A stretch of DNA of 64,000 nt from the NCBI GenBank assembly GCA_902587165.1, contig CACIKF010000001.1:310001-374000 (forward strand), read 5' to 3'. Below the pieces are notes generated by a model. That model saw only the letters and a program-made list of their open reading frames with translations, did no database searches and had not been told where the DNA came from. The translations under genes and the position numbers were made by a program. This DNA comes from Puniceicoccaceae bacterium. Its GTDB lineage: Bacteria > Verrucomicrobiota > Verrucomicrobiia > Opitutales > Coraliomargaritaceae. This document shows positions 53,619 to 62,222 of the stretch, piece after piece; position 1 is the first letter of the stretch; each line of letters starts with the position of its first letter.

Positions 53619-54827
53619 TTATCCCTCGGCCGTCTCGCGCAAGCGCTTATGCCCGCGTATGAGTTCGAACAGCATGATTGATGCGACAATTAGAATCATC
53701 CCAATGGTAGCAACGCAAGCAGGGTTAGAGCGACTGAGAATGGCATAGCCAATGAAGGGCGCTAGCGAGCCACGCAGACCAGTCAGCGCCATGTGAATAC
53801 TCATGTAGGAGGATGCCTTTTCTTCAGGCGCTATTTTGGTGACCCAGAGGCTCCAAAAGATTTTACCGCCTCCGAACGCAAGGCCTTGGAGAGCCATTGC
53901 AAAAGCGAGAACATAGACATTGGTCGTAAAAAAGAAGAACCCGATACTGGCGAGAAAGAACAGGTTGAGCAGGTTGCGCGTGGTTACAAAGTGGAGACGG
54001 TCGAAGAAGCGTCCCCACATACGGGTGCTGAGCACTCGAGCCATAGCGGGTATTACTAGCATAAGGATGGCGATCGTAGTATTGCTAGCGTTTACACCAA
54101 ACTTTGGATTAGCTAAATACTCTATCCGGACGGGTAGAGCGATGAGGTTGCCCATTCCGAGGAGCATCCAGCAGCTAAGGATGAAGCCGAAGAAGCGATC
54201 TTTCCAAATCAGGCTGCAGCTTTGCCAAGGGTTTCCTATATTATTACGAGAAAGGGGGCTGCTGGGAATTCTGGCGCAGGCCACTGCCGAGATACCGCAG
54301 GCGACGACCATTATACCGAAGATCCAGTGATAGGCTTCTATCTTAAGGTCAAGTAAGCGACCCCCCGCGAGGGCGAAGCCAATTGAAAAGAGGGCGGTCA
54401 AAATAAATGGCCAGCTCATGCGGCTACCTCGCTCCGCGCGGGTGTAGTTCTCTGTGTAGATTTGGAGCATTAGGGGTCCTTGCTGTACGGCAGAGACCTG
54501 ACTTAAGACGGCGAAAAGCGTGAAAAAGAGGAGCGATTCAGCGATGCTTGCGCCAAACAACAACAAAGTCGCCGCTGCCAAGACAAAGGCACAACTGAAG
54601 CTCGGGCGGGCGCGGAAGCTGGCAGCTAGATAAAGCGTAATCGGCGTGATGAGGAAGCCCATGGGGGCGGCTCCCGCGATGAAGGCCTTGTGCGTTTCGC
54701 TCGCTTCGAAGTAGCGGATGGCAATGACGAGCGCGAAGGTCGCCCAGCCTGCTTCTAGAATACCCGCAAGCGGTGCACGCAGCAGGTCGTTGCGATAGGT
54801 CGCAGTCGCTTCTTTTGCCGTGGTCAT
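53619..54827 (-). CDS. Major facilitator superfamily transporter
   Basis: A 402-residue protein with about twelve membrane segments. It includes LLRAPLAGILEAGWATFALVIAIRYF in helix 1, YTENYTRAERGSRMSW between helices 4 and 5 (an MFS-A-like loop), and MWGRFFDRLHFVTTRNLLN between helices 8 and 9. The pattern resembles sugar- or drug-type MFS proteins, but the substrate cannot be given. It is followed by rpiB on the same strand after 71 bases, which may hint at a sugar. There is a 150-base gap to nadA without a visible feature. Confidence 0.75.
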   Translation of the reverse strand: MTTAKEATATYRNDLLRAPLAGILEAGWATFALVIAIRYFEASETHKAFIAGAAPMGFLITPITLYLAASFRARPSFSCAFVLAAATLLLFGASIAESLLFFTLFAVLSQVSAVQQGPLMLQIYTENYTRAERGSRMSWPFILTALFSIGFALAGGRLLDLKIEAYHWIFGIMVVACGISAVACARIPSSPLSRNNIGNPWQSCSLIWKDRFFGFILSCWMLLGMGNLIALPVRIEYLANPKFGVNASNTTIAILMLVIPAMARVLSTRMWGRFFDRLHFVTTRNLLNLFFLASIGFFFFTTNVYVLAFAMALQGLAFGGGKIFWSLWVTKIAPEEKASSYMSIHMALTGLRGSLAPFIGYAILSRSNPACVATIGMILIVASIMLFELIRGHKRLRETAEG

Positions 54828-54978
54828 GCCATGAAATAAGACTGCATTTGTCCTACACCCAAGTCTGTATGCTTGAAAACGGTGCAGTTGTTAAAACAAC
54901 CGATTTTGATTCCAGATGTTTTAAGGTAGAGTGCGCTCATGGTCGAATTCGCCAGCCATGTCTCAGTCCTTTGTAAAA

Positions 54979-55965
54979 CTACTTGCTCCACTCCAGCATG
55001 CGCTTGATCGGCGCATAGGCTTTAAGGCGGATGTCTTTGGGCATCTCAATCTGCGGCGACATGTCGCGAAGGCAGTCGCGTAGCTTTTCGATAGTATTCA
55101 TCTTCATGTAGCGGCATTCGTTGCAAGCGCAGGTATCCGTTGGACCAGCGATGAAAGTCTTGTTTGGGATTTCGCGCTGGAGGCGATGAATCATGCCAGT
55201 CTCTGTCACGACGATGATTTTATCGGCTTCACAATCACGGCAGAACCCGATCATCTTTTCGGTGCTGCAGACCTCGTCTGCATTATCACGAACAGTTTCA
55301 GTGCACTCTGGATGGGCGACGACGAGGGCGTCGGGAAACTCTAACTTCAGACGTTCGATGGCTTGCTGAGTAAAGAGGACATGGGCATAACACGAGCCTG
55401 GCCAGAGTTGCATGGCGCGACCGGTCTGCTTACTTACCCATTGACCGAGGTTTTGATCGGGCACGAAGAGGATGTCGCGATCAGCAGGCACTTTGCCGAC
55501 AATTTTCATGGCGTTCCCGCTCGTGCAAATTACATCAGAGAGTGCTTTGACTGCAGCCGAGCAATTGATGTAGGCAACGACGTAAACATTGGGATGGGCC
55601 TCTTTGTAGGCTGCTAGTTTTTCGGCAGGGCAGGAGTCTGAAAGCGAACAGCCTGCGTCTATCTCGGGGAGGAGTACTGGCTTGTTCGGATTGACGATTG
55701 CAGCGGTTTCCGCCATAAAATGGACGCCGCAGAAAACGATGCAATCGGTGTCGGCTTGCTCTGCCTTGTAGGCGAGTCCGAGTGAGTCGCCCACATAGTC
55801 GGCCACTCGCTGGATCGCATCAATCTGGTAGTTGTGCGCGAGGATCAGTGCCTTACGTTCCTTCTTAAGAGTAAGCACCTCTTCTTGGATCGCAGTGAGT
55901 GGTGCTTCATCGCCCTGCTTTGGGGCGAAGACCATTGGTTCGTAGTTGAGAGTCGCGGTAGCCAT
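54979..55965 (-). CDS. nadA: Quinolinate synthase
   Basis: Condenses iminoaspartate with dihydroxyacetone phosphate in de novo NAD synthesis and contains a [4Fe-4S] cluster. The 328-residue protein has LILAHNYQIDAIQRVADYVG at the start, FCGVHFMAETA, AEKLAAYKEAHP, VVAYINCSAAVKALSD, VICTSGNAMKIV, AHPECTETVRDNAD and DTCACNECRYMKMNT. Cysteines in the last, CTSGN and FCGV segments fit the cluster ligands. The ATG at 55965 (MATATLNYEP) is chosen; a start 26 codons upstream runs into the duplicated nadA/dps intergenic region. It was originally divergent from dps. Confidence 0.94.
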   Translation of the reverse strand: MATATLNYEPMVFAPKQGDEAPLTAIQEEVLTLKKERKALILAHNYQIDAIQRVADYVGDSLGLAYKAEQADTDCIVFCGVHFMAETAAIVNPNKPVLLPEIDAGCSLSDSCPAEKLAAYKEAHPNVYVVAYINCSAAVKALSDVICTSGNAMKIVGKVPADRDILFVPDQNLGQWVSKQTGRAMQLWPGSCYAHVLFTQQAIERLKLEFPDALVVAHPECTETVRDNADEVCSTEKMIGFCRDCEADKIIVVTETGMIHRLQREIPNKTFIAGPTDTCACNECRYMKMNTIEKLRDCLRDMSPQIEMPKDIRLKAYAPIKRMLEWSK

Positions 55966-56101
55966 GGCTTTAAGATTAGATGATCGAAAGTCGAGCGCAT
56001 CTGCGACGAAGTCAAGCAGGCGAATTCGATACAAGGTTTGCATCTGGTTTGATCTTACTTACAAAACATATAACAAAATGAAAGATATTGAGCCATCTGA
56101 A
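55957..56101 (+). repeat. Direct repeat, left copy: nadA/dps intergenic region
   Basis: Starting in nadA codon 3 (GGTAGCCAT on the plus strand), this copy matches the right copy at 61641. About 82 of 91 bases are identical (55957-56047). A looser stretch follows, then a matching coding start (ATGAAA...GAGCCATCT at 56078). It includes the whole original intergenic region between nadA and dps. It marks the left border of the glycosidase-sulfatase cassette. Confidence 0.9.
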
Positions 56102-56176
56102 AAATATACTTACCGCCCACTATGTGGCGAAAAATCTATCAATATCGTCGAATTGTCTAATGATCCATTTGGTTAA
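56078..56176 (+). pseudogene. Truncated dps 5' remnant
   Basis: The ATG at 56078 begins MKDIEPSE, parallel to MKNFEPSN of the intact dps at 61764. After codon 8 similarity stops and 24 unrelated codons run to TAA. It lacks every functional part of Dps and appears to be the broken end left when the cassette was placed between this start and the rest of dps. It might still be translated into a 32-residue peptide. Confidence 0.75.
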
Positions 56177-56200
56177 TTGTATTATCCTTTCCAAATCAAG

Positions 56201-58624
56201 ATGAGGGGGATAAAATCGTTTGCTGTATGCTTCGCGACTTCTGCGTGCTGTGTCTTTATTGCGGGGCATGTTTCGGCCCGTGAACTAGTGGACGGTAATT
56301 TTGCTTGGAAATTCCACCGAGCCGACGGGGATCCAGCGGTTTTCTCCGCCACTTCGTTTGATGACCGTGAATGGCGCGTATTGGATCTGCCTCATGACTA
56401 CCAGATCGAGCAGCCATGGGCTGAGCCGACGGATGAACAAAAGCGGAGGGAGAAAAAACAGCAGCCGTTCGTTGCCCGCGGTTTTAAGGAACTGGGTATC
56501 GGATGGTATCGCAAAGACCTGAAGATCGATCCTGACTGGAAAGGGAAGCGTGTACTGCTGGATATCGGCGGCATCATGTATGTTGGTGATGTCTGGCTGA
56601 ACGGAAACAAGGTCGGCAGCAATGAATACGGCTATTTGGGTGGCGAGTATGACCTGACGGAACATCTAGACTGGGGTGGCAGGAACGTTGTTGCCATCCG
56701 CGCCGACAACACCCTGCATTCACGCTGGTACACGGGCGGCGGGTTGTATCGTAAAGTACACCTTGTTGTGAAAGAGCCTGTGTCCATTGCGCGTCATGGG
56801 GTATTTGTCTCAACGCCCGAAATTACTGGCAGGCAAGCGTCGGTTAAAGTAAAGGTTGAGCTGGATAATCTGTCGGGAAAAAACCGGCAGGTAACACTTG
56901 CTATACGCCTTCTGTCCCCTGCCGGAAAGCTGGTTGCCAAAGGTAAGGCCGGTATGCAGGTGAAGGGCATTAGCGCCACTTCAACCGTGATGCTTAATGT
57001 CAGCTATCCACAGCTTTGGTCAACGGAAAGGCCGAACCTTTATACCGCCGAAGTAACTGTTAAAGACGCTGGTAATGTACTAGATAGAATATCTGAGCGC
57101 TTCGGAATCCGCACCGTAGAGTGGAAGCCCGAACAGGGTATGGTGCTCAATGGCAAAAGGATCAAGTTCCATGGGGTGAATGTGCACCATTCCTTTGGTG
57201 CCCTGGGGGCAGCCAACTATGAAGCGGCCATTGAAAAACGGTTTAAGGTCCTCAAAGAGATGGGTGTTAACGGGATCCGCCTGGCACATAACCCGTATGC
57301 CGAATCCTTCTATGAATTGGCAGACCAACATGGGATGTTGCTTGTGGATGAGTTGTTTGATAAATGGGAGGGGCAGGGTAGTAACTATCGCGTCGATTTC
57401 TTCGATACGATTATCCCGTGGGCCAGTGAGGAGTGGATTAAGCAGTCCCGCAACCATCCCTCAGTTATACTATACAGCCTAGGTAATGAGATCTGGACCC
57501 ATCAGATTAAAAATAGGGGAAAACTAAAGGGGTGGGGCGTGCCCATCTATAATCTGCTAAAAGAAGAATGTCTTAAATACGATGATACGCGCAAATTCAC
57601 GGTAGGACTGTATCCTGCCCGCGAAAGCGGGATGGGCAAGCAGGATGAGGGCTATGAAAAAAGCAAGCCGGCGGAACTGGCCTTTGTATCGGATATCATG
57701 AGTCAGAATTATCTATATGAATGGTTTTCCTCCGACCGAAAAACGTATCCGGATTGGCTCTTTTTCCAGAGCGAAGCAACCACTGTTGGGATGGGTAAAA
57801 ACTATTTTGGAATGCCGGAAGAAGCCATCGGCTTGGCCTATTGGGGGGCCATCATGTATGTTGGGGAGAGTTTCGGCTGGCCGCAAAAAGGCTGGGTGAA
57901 TTCGGTGATCGACCTTTCCCTGGAAAAGCGCCCGCAGTTTCACTATATCCGCAGTTATTATAGTGATGAACCCATGGTGCATATTGGTATTTACGAGGAA
58001 GAGGTAAAACTGGTGCTTTGGAACGATGTTGAGTTGGGCATGGCTCAGATGAATGAAAATTGGAACCGCCCTTTGAACAGTCGTGTTAAAATGGATGTCT
58101 GGACTAATGCCGAGGAGGTGGAATTGTTTCTAAACGGCCGTTCTTTAGGGACAAAAGCAAACCTTTTGGATGATCCCGGCCAACGAAATAAAACAACGTG
58201 GCAGGTGGACTATGAGCCGGGTGTGTTGAAGGCCGTTGCACGCACAAAGGGTAAGCTTGTTGCTGAACATGTGATTAAGACGGTCGGAGAAGCTGTGGCA
58301 TTGAAACTGGAAGCTGATAATCCGGATTGGACGGCCGACGGTTTTGATCTGCAACACATCCGTATCAGTGCCGTGGATGACCAAGCACACATCGTCTTTG
58401 ACGCAAAAGAGTTGGTGAAGTTTAGCGTAGAAGGTCCGGCAAGATTAATCGGCGTAGATAACGGCGATTTGATGACGGATGAACTGCACGTTGCCAAAGG
58501 GCGCAGTCTTCACCGGGGAACGGCTCTGGCTATTCTCAGGGCTGGTCGTGAACCGGGCAGGGTAACTTTTACCGCGGATGCGGAAGGCTTTGAGCCGGTA
58601 GCACTTACTTTGGAGGTAAAATAA
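56201..58624 (+). CDS. Secreted glycoside hydrolase family 2 (beta-galactosidase-like)
   Basis: An 807-residue exported enzyme with a signal peptide (about 1-27). A GH2 sugar-binding jelly roll is at about 28-195 (WRVLDLPHDYQIEQPW, LLDIGGIMYVGDVWLNGNKVG), a GH2 Ig-like domain at about 195-302 and a TIM barrel at about 304-585. The acid/base Glu is in YSLGNEIW (about 430), and the likely nucleophile Glu is in FQSEATTVGM (about 525). The C-terminal part contains a DUF4982-like Ig domain. An in-frame TTG 8 codons earlier is not preferred. It overlaps the next sulfatase by one base. With two sulfatases it probably acts on a sulfated glycan; galactose specificity is inferred. Confidence 0.88.
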   Translation: MRGIKSFAVCFATSACCVFIAGHVSARELVDGNFAWKFHRADGDPAVFSATSFDDREWRVLDLPHDYQIEQPWAEPTDEQKRREKKQQPFVARGFKELGIGWYRKDLKIDPDWKGKRVLLDIGGIMYVGDVWLNGNKVGSNEYGYLGGEYDLTEHLDWGGRNVVAIRADNTLHSRWYTGGGLYRKVHLVVKEPVSIARHGVFVSTPEITGRQASVKVKVELDNLSGKNRQVTLAIRLLSPAGKLVAKGKAGMQVKGISATSTVMLNVSYPQLWSTERPNLYTAEVTVKDAGNVLDRISERFGIRTVEWKPEQGMVLNGKRIKFHGVNVHHSFGALGAANYEAAIEKRFKVLKEMGVNGIRLAHNPYAESFYELADQHGMLLVDELFDKWEGQGSNYRVDFFDTIIPWASEEWIKQSRNHPSVILYSLGNEIWTHQIKNRGKLKGWGVPIYNLLKEECLKYDDTRKFTVGLYPARESGMGKQDEGYEKSKPAELAFVSDIMSQNYLYEWFSSDRKTYPDWLFFQSEATTVGMGKNYFGMPEEAIGLAYWGAIMYVGESFGWPQKGWVNSVIDLSLEKRPQFHYIRSYYSDEPMVHIGIYEEEVKLVLWNDVELGMAQMNENWNRPLNSRVKMDVWTNAEEVELFLNGRSLGTKANLLDDPGQRNKTTWQVDYEPGVLKAVARTKGKLVAEHVIKTVGEAVALKLEADNPDWTADGFDLQHIRISAVDDQAHIVFDAKELVKFSVEGPARLIGVDNGDLMTDELHVAKGRSLHRGTALAILRAGREPGRVTFTADAEGFEPVALTLEVK

Positions 58625-60219
58625 TGATTCAAAAAAGCGTATTCCTATGCAGCGCATTATTGATTGTTGGGGTAGCGATTGCCCGAAGCGAGAAACCCAA
58701 CATCGTATTAATCATGTGCGATGACATGGGGTATTCCGATCTGGGGTGCTATGGCGGCGAGATCAATACCCCCAACATTGATGCCCTGGCCAGAGGCGGG
58801 ATCAGGTTCAGTCATTTCAAAAATACGGGACGCTGCTGCCCAAGCCGGGCTTCGCTTTTGACTGGCCGCCATCAGCATGCCGTGGGCTTGGGGTGGATGA
58901 CTGCGGTTGACGAACACCGGCCCGGGTATCGCGGGCAGATTGCCAAGGAGATCCCAACCCTTGCAGAAATAATGAAAGAGAACGGTTATACAACTTACAT
59001 GGCTGGGAAATGGCATCTTACCGTTGATGGGGCATGGAAACCCAAGGATAGTACTCCCAATGGCAGTTATCCGACCCAGAGGGGCTTTGACGAATATTAT
59101 GGAAGCCTTTCCGGAGCCGGCAATTTTTATAGCCCCAAAGCCGTATATAGTAACGAAGAGAGGGTGACTAAATTTTCAAAGGGTTACTATTATACCGATG
59201 CAATTAATGAGCATAGTGTTGAATTTATCCTGAATCATGAGGGGGCGAACCCGTTCTTCCTGTATGTGGCACATTACGCGCCACACCGCCCTTTACAGGC
59301 TCCTGAAGAGAGGATTGAAGCGTGCAAGGAACGATACCGGGTTGGTTACGATGTGCTGCGGCAAGAGCGTTATAAACGTTTGAAAGAGATGGGGTTGGTA
59401 GGGTCAAAATCTGAACTCCCTATTCATCGTAAGGAGTATAAAAAGCAGGCACGACCTTCCTGGGATTCGCTTGATTCGGCAATGAAGGAAAAATGGATCG
59501 AAGAGATGGCGACCTATGCCGCAATGATTGAGATCATGGATGACGGCATTGGGGACGTGGTGGAAGCAGTGAAGAAGAAAGGCGAGTTTGATAATACTCT
59601 TTTTGTCTTTTTGAGCGATAATGGTGCTACTAGCGAAGGCGGCCTGATTTCACAACTTGCGGCCGACCTAAGCAATACACCGTATCGTTCGTATAAAGCA
59701 AAAACGTTTATGGGCGGCATCAGCTCCCCTCTAATTATCCAGTATCCGAAAACTACCGGGCATGTAGCCGGAGAGCTAAGGGCGGACTACACGCACATTG
59801 TCGATATTTTACCTACGTGCCTGGATCTGGCTGGAATAAAATATCCCTCAACATTTAATGAGCTTGGGATTGCTCCCTCGGATGGCATAAGCGTGGTTCC
59901 GGCCTTGAGAAATGTGGCACTGCCCAAACGCGATTTTTTCTTTGAACACCAAACCTCGTGCGCCGTTATTTCAGGAGCTTGGAAACTGGTGCGGTTCAGC
60001 AGTGGCTGGTCTTGGGAATTGATCAACCTGAATGTAGATCCATTTGAGTTGAACGATGTCTCAAAGGCGCATCCCGAAAAAGTCGCGGAGTTGGAGGAGA
60101 AGTGGAATGCATGGGGAGAAAAGAACCAGGTCTTTCCTTTGAACCCCAAAGGCCTTTCTTGGAATAAGCGCGTTGAAAAATATACCGAGCTTTATTCTAT
60201 TCAGAACGGCCGAGATTAG
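58624..60219 (+). CDS. Secreted sulfatase (arylsulfatase family S1, CCPSR type)
   Basis: A 531-residue exported sulfatase with a signal peptide (about 1-22). It has metal-binding IVLIMCDDMGYSDLGCYGG and the formylglycine site GRCCPSRASLLTGRH (Cys 71 followed by Cys-Pro-Ser-Arg). MAGKWHLT, HYAPHRPLQAP and FLSDNGATSEGG complete the active-site set, and the C-terminus has RFSSGWSWELINLNVDPFELND. Cys 71 must be converted by a maturase, and no active one is seen in the window. The stop of the GH2 gene overlaps its ATG (TAATG), so the two are coupled. The sulfated substrate is unknown. Confidence 0.93.
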   Translation: MIQKSVFLCSALLIVGVAIARSEKPNIVLIMCDDMGYSDLGCYGGEINTPNIDALARGGIRFSHFKNTGRCCPSRASLLTGRHQHAVGLGWMTAVDEHRPGYRGQIAKEIPTLAEIMKENGYTTYMAGKWHLTVDGAWKPKDSTPNGSYPTQRGFDEYYGSLSGAGNFYSPKAVYSNEERVTKFSKGYYYTDAINEHSVEFILNHEGANPFFLYVAHYAPHRPLQAPEERIEACKERYRVGYDVLRQERYKRLKEMGLVGSKSELPIHRKEYKKQARPSWDSLDSAMKEKWIEEMATYAAMIEIMDDGIGDVVEAVKKKGEFDNTLFVFLSDNGATSEGGLISQLAADLSNTPYRSYKAKTFMGGISSPLIIQYPKTTGHVAGELRADYTHIVDILPTCLDLAGIKYPSTFNELGIAPSDGISVVPALRNVALPKRDFFFEHQTSCAVISGAWKLVRFSSGWSWELINLNVDPFELNDVSKAHPEKVAELEEKWNAWGEKNQVFPLNPKGLSWNKRVEKYTELYSIQNGRD

Positions 60220-60260
60220 ATCAATGGAAAAGCGCGAATCAATAGATTTAAGGTAGGGGT

Positions 60261-61658
60261 ATGAACTGGATAAAAACAGGCGGTCTATTGTTGGTAATGC
60301 TGGTAGGCATGAACGTGGTGGGTGCCGTAAATGAAAAGCCGAATGTGGTGTTCTTCTTGGTTGATGATTTCGGCTGGGGCGCATTGTCGAGCATGGGGAG
60401 TGACTTTCACGAAACTCCAAACATTGATAAACTCGCTAAAAGCGGAATGGCATTTAGTAATGGATATGCCGCTTGTACCGTGTGCTCACCAAGCCGTGCC
60501 GCCATCCTCACCGGATGCTATCCCGGACGGATAAGGCTTACAGATTGGATCGCGGGCCATAAACGACCCAATGCGAAGCTGAAGGTTCCCGATTGGAACA
60601 TGAAAATAGACCATGAGCGCATCCTCTTGCCAGAGGCACTCAAAGAAGCGGGGTATGCAACGAGCTTTATCGGCAAATGGCATCTTATGCCGACGAGGCA
60701 GAAAGAATTGATGAAGGATCATTTTCCTGACTCGCATGGCTTTGACCAGAATATCGGGGGCTGTGAATGGGGACAGCCAAAGGGGCGGGGACTGTTTTTT
60801 CATCCCTTTGATATGCCTAATGTCACCAGTAAAGAGGGCGATTACCTGACGGATCGTTTGACCGATTATGCAGTCGAATTTATCGATCAACAGCAGAATA
60901 ATCCGTTCTTCCTCTATTTCTCATACTATACCGTTCATTGGCCCATTATGGGCAAACCAGAGCTGGTGGCAAAGTACAAGGCAAAGTTGAAATCTGGAAA
61001 ATATAATCAGAACAACCCGGAATATGCAGCCATGGTCCAAAGCCTGGATGAAAGTGTGGGGCGCGTTCTCGATAAGTTGGAAGAGAGGGGCTTGGCTGAT
61101 AAAACGATTGTTATATTCACGGGTGATAATGGTGCAACGGGCAGTAAATATTGTGGGGGACTGAGGGGATCGAAAGCGTATTCCCACGAAGGGGGCGTCC
61201 GTGAACCATTTTTCATAAAAGGGCCAGGAATTCAACCGGGCACATCCGATGTGCCTGTCATCGGTACAGATTTTTACCCAACAATACTAGATTTGATTGC
61301 TGCTCCACTTAAGCCCGAACAACACAAAGATGGTGTTAGTTTGAAGCCATTGCTCCTACAGACGGGTGATATTGAAGAACGCTCACTGTTTTGGCACTAT
61401 CCACATTACCATAAAACGAACCCATACGGGGCAATCCGAAATGGAGATTATAAGCTGATAGAATTTTTTGAAGACGGGAAACTGGAACTCTATAACCTAA
61501 AAGATGACCCAGTCGAAGAATCGAACCTGGCCGATAGTATGCCGGGAAAAGCGGCGGGGTTGTTGAAAGAATTAGATCAATGGCGTGTAAGTGTTGCTGC
61601 GCAGTTACCGACGCCCAATCCGGAACATGACCCTGAACATGGTAGCCATGGCTTTTAG
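60261..61658 (+). CDS. Secreted sulfatase (family S1, CSPSR type), C-terminus ends in the repeat
   Basis: A 465-residue exported sulfatase with a signal peptide (about 1-23). It has VVFFLVDDFGWGALSSMG, the formylglycine site CTVCSPSRAAILTG (Cys 75), RIRLTDWI, FIGKWHLM, YYTVHWPIMG and FTGDNGATGSKYCGGLRGSK with EGGVREPFFIKGPG. The C-terminal PTPNPEHDPEHGSHGF follows the usual PTPNPxYDP tail of this family for about ten residues. The last five (GSHGF) and the stop are encoded by the repeat at 61641, so the native tail appears to have been cut. The core is complete. The gap to the previous sulfatase is 41 bases; AGGTAGGGGT precedes the ATG. Confidence 0.93.
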   Translation: MNWIKTGGLLLVMLVGMNVVGAVNEKPNVVFFLVDDFGWGALSSMGSDFHETPNIDKLAKSGMAFSNGYAACTVCSPSRAAILTGCYPGRIRLTDWIAGHKRPNAKLKVPDWNMKIDHERILLPEALKEAGYATSFIGKWHLMPTRQKELMKDHFPDSHGFDQNIGGCEWGQPKGRGLFFHPFDMPNVTSKEGDYLTDRLTDYAVEFIDQQQNNPFFLYFSYYTVHWPIMGKPELVAKYKAKLKSGKYNQNNPEYAAMVQSLDESVGRVLDKLEERGLADKTIVIFTGDNGATGSKYCGGLRGSKAYSHEGGVREPFFIKGPGIQPGTSDVPVIGTDFYPTILDLIAAPLKPEQHKDGVSLKPLLLQTGDIEERSLFWHYPHYHKTNPYGAIRNGDYKLIEFFEDGKLELYNLKDDPVEESNLADSMPGKAAGLLKELDQWRVSVAAQLPTPNPEHDPEHGSHGF

Positions 61659-61787
61659 ATTAGATGATCATAAGTCGAGCGCATCTGCGACGAAGTCAAG
61701 TAGGTGAATGGGAGACAAAGTTTGCATCTGGCGCTATCTTACCTACTGTTACACATAATTAATATGAAAAACTTTGAGCCATCTAAT
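61641..61787 (+). repeat. Direct repeat, right copy: nadA/dps intergenic region
   Basis: Begins GGTAGCCATGGCTTTTAG at 61641 inside the end of the second sulfatase and runs to the start of intact dps. Positions 61641-61731 match 55957-56047 with about nine mismatches. The ATG at 61764 and GAGCCATCT are shared with the remnant at 56078. It marks the right border of the cassette and carries the presumed dps promoter. Confidence 0.9.
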
Positions 61788-62219
61788 GAAGTAATTAAAG
61801 CGCTTCGGCAGGTAGTGGCCAATTCATACGCGGTGCTTGGGCAGACGCAAATCTGTCATTGGAATGTGCGCGGGTCGTCCTTTTTCTCGCTTCACAACGC
61901 TTTCGAGGCGCAATATACAGAGCTCTTCCCCGCGATCGACGAAATAGCGGAGCGTATCCGTGCACTCGGAGCCTTTGCTCCCGGGGGCCTCGGTAATCTC
62001 GCTAAGATGGCGGGGATGAAAGAAATTCGTGAAGACGCCAGTGCTCAAGATATGGTCAAACACCTCTCTGCCGCCAACAATGCCCTTGTTGCCGACCTGG
62101 TTGCCGCGCGAGACGCCGCGGGTGTTGCAGGCGACGATCAGACAGAAGATCTCATGATTGCTCGAATCCAAGTTCACGAAAAGACAATCTGGATGCTAGA
62201 CAGTTTTCTCGACTCTTAG
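61764..62219 (+). CDS. dps: Dps, DNA-binding ferritin-like protein
   Basis: Stores iron and protects DNA in starvation and oxidative stress. The 151-residue protein has the Dps ferroxidase segment QICHWNVRGSSFFSLHNAFEAQYTEL (split over the intersubunit site: His, His, Glu) and IDEIAERIRALGAF, then a C-terminal helix ending IWMLDSFLDS. The ATG at 61764 is chosen by match with the remnant at 56078; an in-frame GTG 20 codons earlier lies within the repeat. The next gene begins three bases after its stop, so the two are cotranscribed. Confidence 0.92.
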   Translation: MKNFEPSNEVIKALRQVVANSYAVLGQTQICHWNVRGSSFFSLHNAFEAQYTELFPAIDEIAERIRALGAFAPGGLGNLAKMAGMKEIREDASAQDMVKHLSAANNALVADLVAARDAAGVAGDDQTEDLMIARIQVHEKTIWMLDSFLDS

Positions 62220-62222
62220 GCG

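Noticed and set aside
55946-56176. Plus-strand frame of 76 codons across the nadA start
   Set aside because: It reads antisense through nadA codons and the intergenic repeat; only its last 32 codons, starting at 56078, have meaning as a dps remnant.
55957-61787. Interpretation of the cassette as an ordinary transposon
   Set aside because: No terminal inverted repeats, no transposase, and the flanking repeat is about ten times longer than any usual target duplication.
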